A stretch of DNA of 7,447 nucleotides from Methanoregulaceae archaeon (GTDB taxonomy: Archaea; Halobacteriota; Methanomicrobia; Methanomicrobiales; Methanospirillaceae), in the NCBI GenBank assembly GCA_025453715.1, contig JALOPT010000079.1, positions 1-7,447 on the forward strand. Direction: 5' to 3'. This document shows positions 1 through 5,537 of the stretch, piece after piece; within the stretch, counting starts at the first letter, position 1, and every line of letters begins with the position of its first letter. Position numbers and translations under genes: made by a program. The notes below the pieces were generated by a model. The model had not been told where the DNA came from, made no database searches, and worked only from the letters and a program-made list of their open reading frames with translations.

Positions 1-282
1 AGGTACCGTGGGCAACCGGCGATCCTTTCAACCGCACGTGACATTTCCCAGCGAAAGAAAGGTTAACCGGCCCGTAAAAGGTAAATCGCCAGTCACCTGT
101 TCAAAAAAAGCAATGCTGGGTTATTTGAGCAATTGGAGGATCGTCATGGGAAGCAATGGTGCCGATTATCATTATCATTTCAGGATTTCACATATGACAA
201 ATGCGCCGGGCTGTCTTACCCGGAAAACTGGTAATAATGCGCTTAAATAAGTTGCAAGTGCCTATTCCCGGGAAGATAAAAA
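1..282. other. Left-edge gap with no secure gene
   Basis: Nothing here resembles a known gene or RNA. The stretch lies 3' of the minus-strand gene that ends at 283. Its only noteworthy signals are a 34-codon ORF at 146-250 (listed separately) and a short A5 run at 278-282. The A5 run reads as T5 on the minus strand directly after that gene's TGA and could serve as a weak archaeal termination signal. Confidence 0.5.
146..250 (+). CDS. Possible 34-aa small protein (doubtful)
   Basis: A short ORF starts at ATG 146 and ends at TAA 248-250. It is preceded by GGAGGA at 135-140, five bases from the ATG, which is one of the better Shine-Dalgarno matches in the window. The peptide begins MGSNGADYHYHFRISHMTN, with histidines and aromatics near the start, and has no hydrophobic segment. 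The frame stays open upstream to position 8, but that part shows no protein-like character. No family is recognised, and no TATA box sits at a fitting distance. It may be a chance ORF, and the Shine-Dalgarno is the only positive evidence. Confidence 0.15.
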   Translation: MGSNGADYHYHFRISHMTNAPGCLTRKTGNNALK

Positions 283-981
283 TCAGGTTATTATGACCGG
301 GAGTGTAAAGATCCGCTGCAGGACAACCACCAGGAATATTATCGCAATCCCGATAAAAATTAAGGTAATCACTGGCCATTTCCACTTACCGGCGACCCCC
401 GCGAAGAATAATACCAATGCACCAAAAACGGTGGTCAGGATATAGCTGTCGCTGTTCGCGTTTGCCTGCCGGACGTTATCAAGGCTTTCTGACATGTTGA
501 GTTTCAGCTGATCAAGTTCCCGGCTGGTCTTCAGCGAGTAACCCGGTGACGAAAAAGGTGTTCCCGGGGGGATTTCCCCCGGGTTTGCACTCTGTAACCA
601 CTCATTGAAGGCCGGCCTGAATTCATCACGGAAACGGTCTTCGAGAAAGACCATCCTCCCTGTCTGGTTTTCACTTGCCGCCTGTACCCATGAGAGGAAC
701 ATCGTGACATCAATTGTCCGGAGCGTGTTATCGTCATCGGTGAGGCGAATTGATTGTGCCTGTAAGAGAGCAATTGCACCAACATTCTCCATCTGGACAT
801 TACCCCATGCAGAGGCCTCGTATACGCACCATGCTGAAGCAACGGTTGCTGTTGCAAGGAGTACGAGTATAACAATTTCAATTATCCTTTGAGTTTTCTT
901 TTTCCCTTCATCGGGCTCTTTGCCGGTACTGTTATCATTGCTTCCGGCGCCTGATAATCTCAAGATTGATAGTAGACCCAT
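283..981 (-). CDS. Membrane protein of unknown function with three transmembrane segments and a large central loop
   Basis: This 232-residue protein is of unknown function. Residues 1-32 are polar and charged, with a KKK run just before the membrane, and are probably cytoplasmic. The first hydrophobic segment spans about residues 33-52 and is followed by an aromatic stretch, WCVYEASAWG. A polar region at about 53-178 comes next, then two closely spaced hydrophobic segments at about 180-198 and 201-222 joined by a short GKWKW turn. By the positive-inside rule the central region would face outside, and it carries two N-x-S/T sequons (N105, N162). The layout (one segment, a helical W/E/R-rich domain with FRDEFRPAFNEW, then a paired hairpin) recalls uncharacterised prokaryotic membrane proteins of the DUF4337 sort, but that assignment is weak. 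The ATG at 981 is the only reasonable start, and no clear Shine-Dalgarno precedes it. The ORF length and membrane pattern make it a real gene, but its role is not evident. Confidence 0.82.
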   Translation of the reverse strand: MGLLSILRLSGAGSNDNSTGKEPDEGKKKTQRIIEIVILVLLATATVASAWCVYEASAWGNVQMENVGAIALLQAQSIRLTDDDNTLRTIDVTMFLSWVQAASENQTGRMVFLEDRFRDEFRPAFNEWLQSANPGEIPPGTPFSSPGYSLKTSRELDQLKLNMSESLDNVRQANANSDSYILTTVFGALVLFFAGVAGKWKWPVITLIFIGIAIIFLVVVLQRIFTLPVIIT

Positions 982-1211
982 GGGTACCTAAATCCAGTCG
1001 GTGTTATTCCATATGAAACATGGATTATTGAAATCTTGCGCTTCTGAACGCTCCAGTTCACATGCTCCCGGATCCCCCGCATACTATGGGGGGAAATAGC
1101 TATATGCGATAGTAAAAAACCAAGGAATTCCCTGTCATGGTGCAATAAATTGATTCCGGGGATAAGGTATCAATAAATCAGAATTTGCTGATGGATGCCA
1201 GTCCAGGGCTT

Positions 1212-1248
1212 AAAAAAATTACCCTGGCAAATCCCGTGGGTAAAAAAA
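1212..1248 (-). terminator. Tandem oligo-T terminators after the DUF2238-like gene
   Basis: Read on the minus strand, the stop codon of the gene at 1250-1876 is followed by a T7 run (A7 at 1242-1248 on the plus strand) and, 30 bp further on, by a second T7 run (A7 at 1212-1218). The second run lies in the loop of a 6-bp inverted repeat, CCAGGG at 1203-1208 against CCCTGG at 1222-1227. Oligo-T tracts are the usual intrinsic termination signal for archaeal RNA polymerase, so two in tandem make a plausible double terminator. Confidence 0.65.
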
Positions 1249-1249
1249 T

Positions 1250-1876
1250 TTATTCTTTGAAAAACGGACTTTCACCGATCATTTCCTGCATGATATTCTC
1301 TTTTCCATACTTTTTCACGTATGTATAACAGATCAGCGCGACAATAACGCCGGAAATAAAGACAAAGATCATATCCGACATCGTATCAGCGTTATTCGCC
1401 TGCATGGGCCCGGCAAGGCTGCCACCAAAGAATACGTCAACGGTGAACTCATAGATTTCCCAGAGGTATTCCATTATCATGCCGAAGGCGACCGTGAACA
1501 GCCCGATGAACAGGGCATCCAGGCGATAATTCCTGACCTTGTCCAGAAAGAGGATTGCAAGGAACCCTAAGAGTGAGACGATGAACCCGGATACCAGGTG
1601 GGCAAGGTTATCCCAGTTGGGTATATTGTAATACCTTCCCTGTATGTAACCCGACAGGTGTATCAGGATTGCGAGGGAGATGAGGAAGTAAATGAACCAC
1701 GGGAATTTAATTTTGGCATACTTTGTGATAACATAGGGTATCATACCCATGACGAACATGAGGATCCCGACAGATATACCGCCTGGATCGCCGATTGCCA
1801 CCGCATACAGAACATTCAGACCTACCAGTGCCTGTACGAAGTAGGCGAGGTACATACCATACGAACGATTAGTCAT
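1250..1876 (-). CDS. DUF2238/YjdF-like multi-spanning membrane protein
   Basis: This 208-residue protein is mostly hydrophobic, with about six membrane segments (roughly 9-28, 33-50, 60-77, 91-111, 119-137, 168-187) and a charged C-terminal tail. It shows the pattern I associate with the DUF2238/YjdF family: NWDNLAH at 87-93 (D89, H93), then MEYLWEIYEF at 135-144 (E136, E140, E143), then a DTMSDM block at 164-169 (D164, D168) leading into the last membrane segment. Acidic and histidine residues set within hydrophobic surroundings suggest a metal or catalytic site in the membrane, but no reaction is known for the family and none is claimed here. The ATG at 1874-1876 lacks a Shine-Dalgarno. A TATA-like box about 29 nt upstream supports a leaderless start at this codon. 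The gap of 246 bp to the phosphoesterase gene upstream, and the dedicated promoter, suggest it is transcribed on its own. Confidence 0.82.
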   Translation of the reverse strand: MTNRSYGMYLAYFVQALVGLNVLYAVAIGDPGGISVGILMFVMGMIPYVITKYAKIKFPWFIYFLISLAILIHLSGYIQGRYYNIPNWDNLAHLVSGFIVSLLGFLAILFLDKVRNYRLDALFIGLFTVAFGMIMEYLWEIYEFTVDVFFGGSLAGPMQANNADTMSDMIFVFISGVIVALICYTYVKKYGKENIMQEMIGESPFFKE

Positions 1877-1900
1877 AGGGTGACAGTTTATGGCTGACAG

Positions 1901-1914
1901 TATATTTATTTTTG
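1901..1914 (-). promoter_or_regulatory. TATA box of the DUF2238-like gene (leaderless type)
   Basis: On the minus strand this reads AAAATAAATATA, the most AT-rich block upstream of the start at 1876. Its centre lies about 29 nt before the ATG. Archaeal TATA boxes lie about 26-27 nt before the transcription start, so transcription would begin within a few bases of the ATG. That agrees with the lack of a Shine-Dalgarno. Confidence 0.6.
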
Positions 1915-2122
1915 CGAGTAATCCACGATCTCCTCAATACAGGCGTGGCGATGGAATTCCGGATCGGAAATGAGGGTCCATGACATGGATATCGCAATAC
2001 GTAATTCAGGGAAATAATACAGCAAGTTTTTCTATCCGCTTATAATTCGGGCAGATGTGTGGATGAATGGAATGTTCCCGTGAGAAAAACCGGATTTCCA
2101 GCCTGGTAAAATGGCCATCTCA

Positions 2123-3052
2123 TCAGCCCACCAGGGCTCTACTATCAGTGCCACCGTTTTGTGGCGGGGTGATATATACAATTTCGGGAGGCGATAAAAA
2201 TCTGAGTTCTACATCCAGGTTGGACGTCCCTGTCCCCCGGGTAATATACGTGACGGTATTTCCATCCACTAGTTTACCACTTAATGTGACCAGGCCGCCC
2301 GAAATGACCCGTTCGACACCGGACGGGATAAACTGGCCCCCGTGGGTATGCCCGGCCAGGATAAGGTCTGCATCCCAGTCAGCCCGGCATTCAGGTTCGT
2401 GGATCATGTAGATGACGAAGGAACCGGTATCCGGCACTTCCGGGGGATCCGCCATACCCGCCCAGCCGTCGTCAACGCCGACAATTACCACGCTCCTGCC
2501 GTCAATTGTGATCTCTTCATATTGATTCCGGAGTACCCTGACCCCATTGGCATTCAGCACGGCTGCCAGCCGGTCGGCGTATTCATAGTCAGCAGAAGTA
2601 TCCCGGAGGCAGCTGGTGTTATAATTTTCCGGTTCCATCGGGGCTTTCTGTACCCCTATCATTTTGCGAAGGCCACTCGCCGCACTATTACCCGACATGT
2701 AGTCATGGTTACCAAGTACTGCATACGCGGGGGCGTCCAGTTCGGACCATACCTCCTGGAGGGAAAGGTCTTCACCATCTTCGTATGTAAAGTCCCCCCC
2801 GATTAACACCACAGATGGATGTAGGTCATTGATTTGCCGGATAATTTCTCGGGTATGGTTGATATTACTCGCCCGGAGGTGAGGGTCCGCGATAAACACG
2901 ATACCTGCCGGGGCACCATCAATTTCCAGCCGGGTGACCTCTGATGAGCTGCCCTCCGTGTACATGTAGCCGAGCGACGCGGGGAGAAGCACGGCGAGGA
3001 GCACAATGGTAAAATACAATTTATAATTGGTATCAGGCAATCGAATACTCAT
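2123..3052 (-). CDS. Membrane-anchored calcineurin-like metallophosphoesterase (YkuE/YaeI type)
   Basis: This 309-residue protein is a metal-dependent phosphoesterase. It has a short basic N-terminus, one hydrophobic segment at about 12-30 (anchor or uncleaved signal), then a complete calcineurin-like domain. All expected metal-site motifs are visible: DPH (D56, H58), GGD (D87), GNHD (114-117), a downstream histidine in MIHEPE (H218) and GHTHGGQ (234-240, H235 and H237). The C-terminal TRGTGTS...PPEIVYI stretch is typical of the YkuE/YaeI branch. By the positive-inside rule the catalytic domain would sit on the outer face of the cytoplasmic membrane. Bacterial relatives act on phospholipids or UDP-diacylglucosamine. 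Archaea lack lipid A, so the substrate here is unknown; a membrane-lipid or nucleotide-sugar phosphodiester is a reasonable inference. The ATG at 3050-3052 lacks an obvious Shine-Dalgarno but gives a well-formed N-terminus. The gene is divergent from the BASS gene across 233 bp. Confidence 0.93.
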   Translation of the reverse strand: MSIRLPDTNYKLYFTIVLLAVLLPASLGYMYTEGSSSEVTRLEIDGAPAGIVFIADPHLRASNINHTREIIRQINDLHPSVVLIGGDFTYEDGEDLSLQEVWSELDAPAYAVLGNHDYMSGNSAASGLRKMIGVQKAPMEPENYNTSCLRDTSADYEYADRLAAVLNANGVRVLRNQYEEITIDGRSVVIVGVDDGWAGMADPPEVPDTGSFVIYMIHEPECRADWDADLILAGHTHGGQFIPSGVERVISGGLVTLSGKLVDGNTVTYITRGTGTSNLDVELRFLSPPEIVYITPPQNGGTDSRALVG

Positions 3053-3119
3053 CAGGTTATCTACGATCGGGTGGTAGTTCTTCTTTCATATTGTTTCTGA
3101 TCATGGCAAAGTCTCTCTG

Positions 3120-3141
3120 CCTGGATCTACCGTAATCCAGG
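3120..3141. repeat. 7-bp inverted repeat between the divergent genes
   Basis: CCTGGAT at 3120-3126 pairs exactly with ATCCAGG at 3135-3141 across an 8-bp spacer. It lies 68 bp upstream of the phosphoesterase start and 145 bp upstream of the BASS start, so it could be an operator for the minus-strand gene or a short RNA stem. Chance occurrence cannot be excluded for a repeat this short. Confidence 0.3.
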
Positions 3142-3192
3142 ACCCCCTGTTGTGAACTTAAAGGCAGGGAAAATAAAATCTCACCTCCTCAT

Positions 3193-3230
3193 CCCCGGAA
3201 TTTATCACCGGGATTTGGCCGGGATTGTAC
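3193..3230 (+). promoter_or_regulatory. Triple CCGG(A/G)ATT repeat upstream of the BASS gene
   Basis: Three head-to-tail copies of a 9-bp word are present: CCGGAATTT at 3195-3203, CCGGGATTT at 3208-3216 and CCGGGATTG at 3219-3227. Their starts are 13 and 11 bp apart, about one helical turn. The last copy continues as GTAC. The block ends about 10 bp before a TTTAAT promoter-like hexamer. A very similar element precedes the TerC gene at 4427-4460. This placement fits a transcription-factor binding site, though no regulator is encoded in the window. Confidence 0.4.
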
Positions 3231-3238
3231 CTGGGGTA

Positions 3239-3246
3239 GTTTAATC
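3239..3246 (+). promoter_or_regulatory. Possible TATA box of the BASS gene
   Basis: GTTTAATC lies about 44 nt before the ATG at 3286. It would place the transcription start near 3269 and give a leader of about 17 nt that contains the Shine-Dalgarno AGGGAG (3274-3279). A second AT-rich block, AAAATAAAATC at 3168-3178, could be an alternative promoter with a leader of roughly 85-90 nt, in which case the CCGG repeats would be transcribed. Confidence 0.35.
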
Positions 3247-3285
3247 TGCTCGTGTAACGAAAAAATCTGTATAAGGGAGTCTATA

Positions 3286-4158
3286 ATGGAAATTGAACTG
3301 CTAATTACCATCGGCATCTACCTGTTCATTCTTACATCCATGCTCTTTATTGGACTTGGGCATACCTACAGGGATTTTCTCGAACCTTTCAAGAATATTA
3401 AGCTGGTATTGTTTGCGCTGCTTGTAAACCTCGTCCTCATTCCGGTTGCCGGCTACCTGGTTGCCACCGTGTTTGCCCTTTCCGGTGCGATGCTGGTTGG
3501 TTTTCTCCTGATGACCAGTGCACCAGGTGCCTCCTACGGGCCGAGACTTGCCGAGGTTTCGGGTGGCGATGTGCCGTTTGCTACCGGTCTCATGTTCCTC
3601 CTCTGTACGGTCGCATTGGTTTCAACACCGATCACCCTGATCCTCCTGATGCCGGAGGATTCGATAATTAATATGTGGCCGGTCATCCGTACGTTGTTGC
3701 TCCTTATGGTAGTGCCTATGGTCGCCGGGCTGCTGGTTCGTGCCAAATGGCCAGCCATTGCGAAAAAGCTGGAAGCACCTGTTGTATGGGCTTCATATAT
3801 CATGATCCTGGTTGTCATGCTCCTGTTTCTCGCGACTATGCTGTTCTCGCCAGGTGCCGTCGGCGGGCTTACGAAACTGTTTGGGACCTTTGGAATTGCT
3901 GCAATGGTAATTGTCGTTGGCATATCACTTGTCCTCGGGTACTTCTTTGGTGGGCCAACAACAGGGACCCGACGGTCGCTTGCCACAGGTTCTGCTATCA
4001 GGAACGCAGGGATGGCCATGCTTTTTGCTACCAGTATATTCGGTGAGAATGTGAGCGAGGTCCTCCCCGTTCTTATTGTCTACATTATTGTCCAGACCGT
4101 GATGGTCGGACTTGCCGCGGGCAGGTGGAGAAAACAATCTGCCCATGGGGCGGTATAA
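3286..4158 (+). CDS. Bile acid:sodium symporter (BASS/SBF) family transporter
   Basis: This 290-residue integral membrane protein has nine or ten hydrophobic segments from residue 5 to about 276, close to the usual length and fold of the BASS/SBF family, which moves organic anions with sodium. Recognisable features are the LGHTYRDF turn after the first segment (24-31), the proline/glycine-rich crossover SAPGASYGPRLAEVSGGD at about 78-95, and SAIRNAGMAMLFA at 236-248. The last matches the family's conserved (Q/R)NxxLA-type motif near the sodium sites. It lacks the cysteine-bearing signature expected of ACR3 arsenite exporters, so arsenite is unlikely. The substrate cannot be read from sequence; in methanogens a carboxylate or sulfonate would be plausible. 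The start at 3286 is supported by AGGGAG six bases upstream. The gene stands alone: a divergent neighbour lies upstream and a strong terminator directly downstream. CCGGRATT repeats upstream suggest regulation shared with TerC. Confidence 0.9.
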   Translation: MEIELLITIGIYLFILTSMLFIGLGHTYRDFLEPFKNIKLVLFALLVNLVLIPVAGYLVATVFALSGAMLVGFLLMTSAPGASYGPRLAEVSGGDVPFATGLMFLLCTVALVSTPITLILLMPEDSIINMWPVIRTLLLLMVVPMVAGLLVRAKWPAIAKKLEAPVVWASYIMILVVMLLFLATMLFSPGAVGGLTKLFGTFGIAAMVIVVGISLVLGYFFGGPTTGTRRSLATGSAIRNAGMAMLFATSIFGENVSEVLPVLIVYIIVQTVMVGLAAGRWRKQSAHGAV

Positions 4159-4166
4159 CATACAAT

Positions 4167-4201
4167 CCTCCCCCCTGTAAAGGGGAGGGAGATGTTTTTT
4201 T
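4167..4201 (+). terminator. GC hairpin plus T7 terminator after the BASS gene
   Basis: CCTCCCC at 4167-4173 pairs with GGGGAGG at 4082+100 (4182-4188) across an 8-nt loop, and a T7 run follows at 4195-4201. It begins eight bases after the TAA of the transporter gene. The bacterial-looking hairpin is not required by archaeal polymerase, but the T7 run is the standard archaeal signal, so termination here is likely. Confidence 0.75.
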
Positions 4202-4411
4202 GGGTTACATTTAACTGGTCCTGACCTCCAGGCCTCACATTTCCGGAGTTCTAATAATCCCTTATTTGGATGACACGTGGGCAAAACAGTTCCCTGATGG
4301 TTTATTCAATCATTCCAGGCCCATTTACCTGATGATCCCCCTCCCAGGTAATGACTTCCATAAATAAAAGGCAACCCCGGCCCCGGAAAAGATAGAAATT
4401 CATTTTTGAGA

Positions 4412-4443
4412 AGGGTGTAAATCAAGCCGGAATTTTACACCCT
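4412..4443 (+). repeat. 10-bp perfect inverted repeat upstream of TerC
   Basis: AGGGTGTAAA at 4412-4421 is the exact reverse complement of TTTACACCCT at 4434-4443, with a 12-nt spacer. It is the longest perfect inverted repeat noticed in the window and lies 61-92 bp before the TerC start. As DNA it could be an operator for a dimeric regulator. If the distal promoter near 4365 is used, it would form a stable leader-RNA hairpin. Its right arm overlaps the first CCGGAATTT copy. Confidence 0.5.
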
Positions 4444-4460
4444 GCCCCGGAATTTGTACA
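4427..4460 (+). promoter_or_regulatory. Paired CCGGAATTT element upstream of TerC
   Basis: CCGGAATTT occurs at 4427-4435 and again at 4447-4455, exactly 20 bp apart, or about two helical turns. The second copy continues as GTACA. The same word with the same GTAC extension occurs in the BASS promoter at 3219-3230. In each promoter the last copy starts 21 bp before the likely TATA box. This suggests a common regulator, perhaps one that senses ions or metals given the TerC role, but that is inference. Confidence 0.4.
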
Positions 4461-4467
4461 TCAACCA

Positions 4468-4475
4468 TTATACTA
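4468..4475 (+). promoter_or_regulatory. Probable proximal TATA box of the TerC gene
   Basis: TTATACTA is centred about 33 nt before the ATG at 4504, which places the transcription start around 4497 and leaves a leader of only a few bases. This fits the absence of a Shine-Dalgarno immediately before the start codon, where the sequence is ACCAAAAAAATAGC. Confidence 0.45.
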
Positions 4476-4503
4476 TTTCAAGGATTAACACCAAAAAAAT
4501 AGC

Positions 4504-5418
4504 ATGGATCTTTCAGTGGCCATCCTTACTATTGCAGGTTTGGTACTGTTTGAGACAATAACCAGTATTGATAACGCCATTATCAATGCAGAAGTCCTCA
4601 ACACGATGGGGGCCAAGGCAAAGAGATGGTTCCTCACCTGGGGCATGTTTATATCTGTTTTTCTCATCAGGTTTACACTGCCCTGGCTGATAGTATTTTT
4701 AGCAAACCCCTCTCTTGGCCTGATGGGTGCCCTTACAGCGACGTTTTCAAGCGATCCGGCCGTCGTTCAGGCGATTGAGGACTCGACCAAGGTCCTTCTT
4801 ATCGGTGGCGGGACGTTCCTCATATTACTGTTTTTTTCCTGGCTCTTCCTTGATACAAAATATTACGGACTTTCCATCGAGAAATACATCGCATCAAAGG
4901 GTGTCTGGTTTTATGCCGTTATATCAATCCTGCTGGCGTTGATCGTCTGGTTCGCACTGGGTGTCGACCCAATGATGGCATTCGCCGCATGTATCGGCTC
5001 TACGGCATTTTTTATCGTTCATGGGTTCAGGCAGAACGCAGAAGAGCAGGAACGCCGGATGCTCAGGGGCGATATGTCTGACATGTCTAAACTTTTTTAC
5101 CTCGAGGTGATCGACGCCACGTTCTCAATCGATAGCGTCGTTGGTGCCTTTGCATTTACCATGTCAGTACCCCTGATTATGATCGGCTGTGGTATCGGGG
5201 CTCTCATCGTCCGGCAGATTACGGTATCCAATACAGAAACGGTTAAAAAATACCATTATCTCAAAAATGGCGCGATGTACTCGGTATTCTTCCTTGGGAC
5301 CATCATGATACTGGACAGTTTCGGGGTACCGATTCCTGCCTGGGTCTCCCCGGTGATTACGTTTGCGGTAGTCGGGTTCTTCCTCTGGAAGTCGATGAAG
5401 GAAATTAAAACCGAATAA
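4504..5418 (+). CDS. TerC/DUF475 family integral membrane protein, probable metal-ion exporter
   Basis: This 304-residue protein has seven or eight hydrophobic segments and the duplicated acidic signature of the TerC superfamily: FETITSIDN at 16-24 in the first half and EVIDATFSIDS at 201-211 in the second. These paired E/D-S-I-D motifs are thought to line an ion path. The FLDTKYYG stretch near 115-122 and the charged cytoplasmic loop at about 176-196, with clustered E, Q and R, fit the DUF475 branch. Bacterial TerC-type proteins export manganese or take part in tellurite and metal resistance. Manganese or another divalent metal is the best guess here, not a demonstrated substrate. The ATG at 4504 puts the first membrane helix right at the N-terminus. 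No Shine-Dalgarno is present, and a TATA-like block sits about 33 nt upstream. It is transcribed separately from the BASS gene because a terminator lies between them. Confidence 0.9.
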   Translation: MDLSVAILTIAGLVLFETITSIDNAIINAEVLNTMGAKAKRWFLTWGMFISVFLIRFTLPWLIVFLANPSLGLMGALTATFSSDPAVVQAIEDSTKVLLIGGGTFLILLFFSWLFLDTKYYGLSIEKYIASKGVWFYAVISILLALIVWFALGVDPMMAFAACIGSTAFFIVHGFRQNAEEQERRMLRGDMSDMSKLFYLEVIDATFSIDSVVGAFAFTMSVPLIMIGCGIGALIVRQITVSNTETVKKYHYLKNGAMYSVFFLGTIMILDSFGVPIPAWVSPVITFAVVGFFLWKSMKEIKTE

Positions 5419-5425
5419 TATTTTT
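5419..5425 (+). terminator. Short oligo-T signal after TerC
   Basis: TATTTTT follows directly after the TAA stop of TerC, with T5 at 5421-5425. It is short and has no hairpin, but it lies where an archaeal terminator is expected, ahead of the convergent PEGA gene. Confidence 0.4.
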
Positions 5426-5509
5426 CCTATTGTTCAGTCAAAGGCATGGTTGCCAGGGACCAAATAAACACCTGAAACCGCCCAGTGCCCTTTTGCACCC
5501 TGGTATTTC

Positions 5510-5523
5510 AAAAAAAAGAAAGA
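5510..5523 (-). terminator. Oligo-T terminator after the PEGA gene
   Basis: On the minus strand this reads TTCTTTCTTTTTTTT, ending in a T8 run, and begins about 15 bases after the TAG stop at 5538-5540. Together with the T5 run after TerC it separates the two convergent transcripts within a 119-bp gap. Confidence 0.65.
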
Positions 5524-5537
5524 ATCAAGGTTTCTGT

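Larger units (their letters stand above)
4202..4503. other. Long gene-free leader/intergenic region before TerC
   Basis: No credible ORF lies in this stretch. It holds a 7-bp inverted repeat (TTACCTG at 4325-4331, CAGGTAA at 4345-4351), an AT-rich TATA-like block CATAAATAAAAG at 4359-4370, the 10-bp inverted repeat at 4412-4443, the paired CCGGAATTT element at 4427-4460 and a nearer TATA-like block at 4468-4475. Two promoter models are possible. The distal block would start transcription near 4390 and give a structured leader of about 110 nt. The proximal block would give a nearly leaderless mRNA and leave the repeats as DNA operators. Confidence 0.5.

Noticed and set aside
960..1145. 61-codon minus-strand ORF upstream of the three-segment membrane protein
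   Set aside because: It has no Shine-Dalgarno, no domain and an irregular composition, and it overlaps the start of the better gene.
1150..1160. Minus-strand CCCCGGAATCA as a further copy of the transporter-promoter element
   Set aside because: It shares the CCCCGGAAT core but lacks the GTAC extension, and it lies about 170 bp from the nearest downstream start. A single partial match is too weak.
2342..2806. 154-codon plus-strand ORF
   Set aside because: It lies wholly antisense to the phosphoesterase gene, whose catalytic motifs are complete, and its protein shows no domain or membrane pattern.
3180..3188. Perfect Shine-Dalgarno word AGGAGGTGA on the minus strand
   Set aside because: No usable start codon with an open frame follows at a suitable distance, so it is probably chance. 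The plus strand here resembles the 16S rRNA tail word but has no rRNA context.
3534..4019. 161-codon minus-strand ORF
   Set aside because: It is a shadow of the BASS gene: low-complexity, rich in T, P and R, as expected from antisense of hydrophobic codons.
3925..4284. 119-codon minus-strand ORF running into the gap before TerC
   Set aside because: It overlaps the BASS gene's conserved C-terminal half and its terminator. The translation has no recognisable features.
4390..4503. yybP-ykoY-type manganese riboswitch before TerC
   Set aside because: The 10-bp stem is present, but I could not find the conserved internal-loop sequences of that class. Only a leader hairpin of unknown meaning can be supported.
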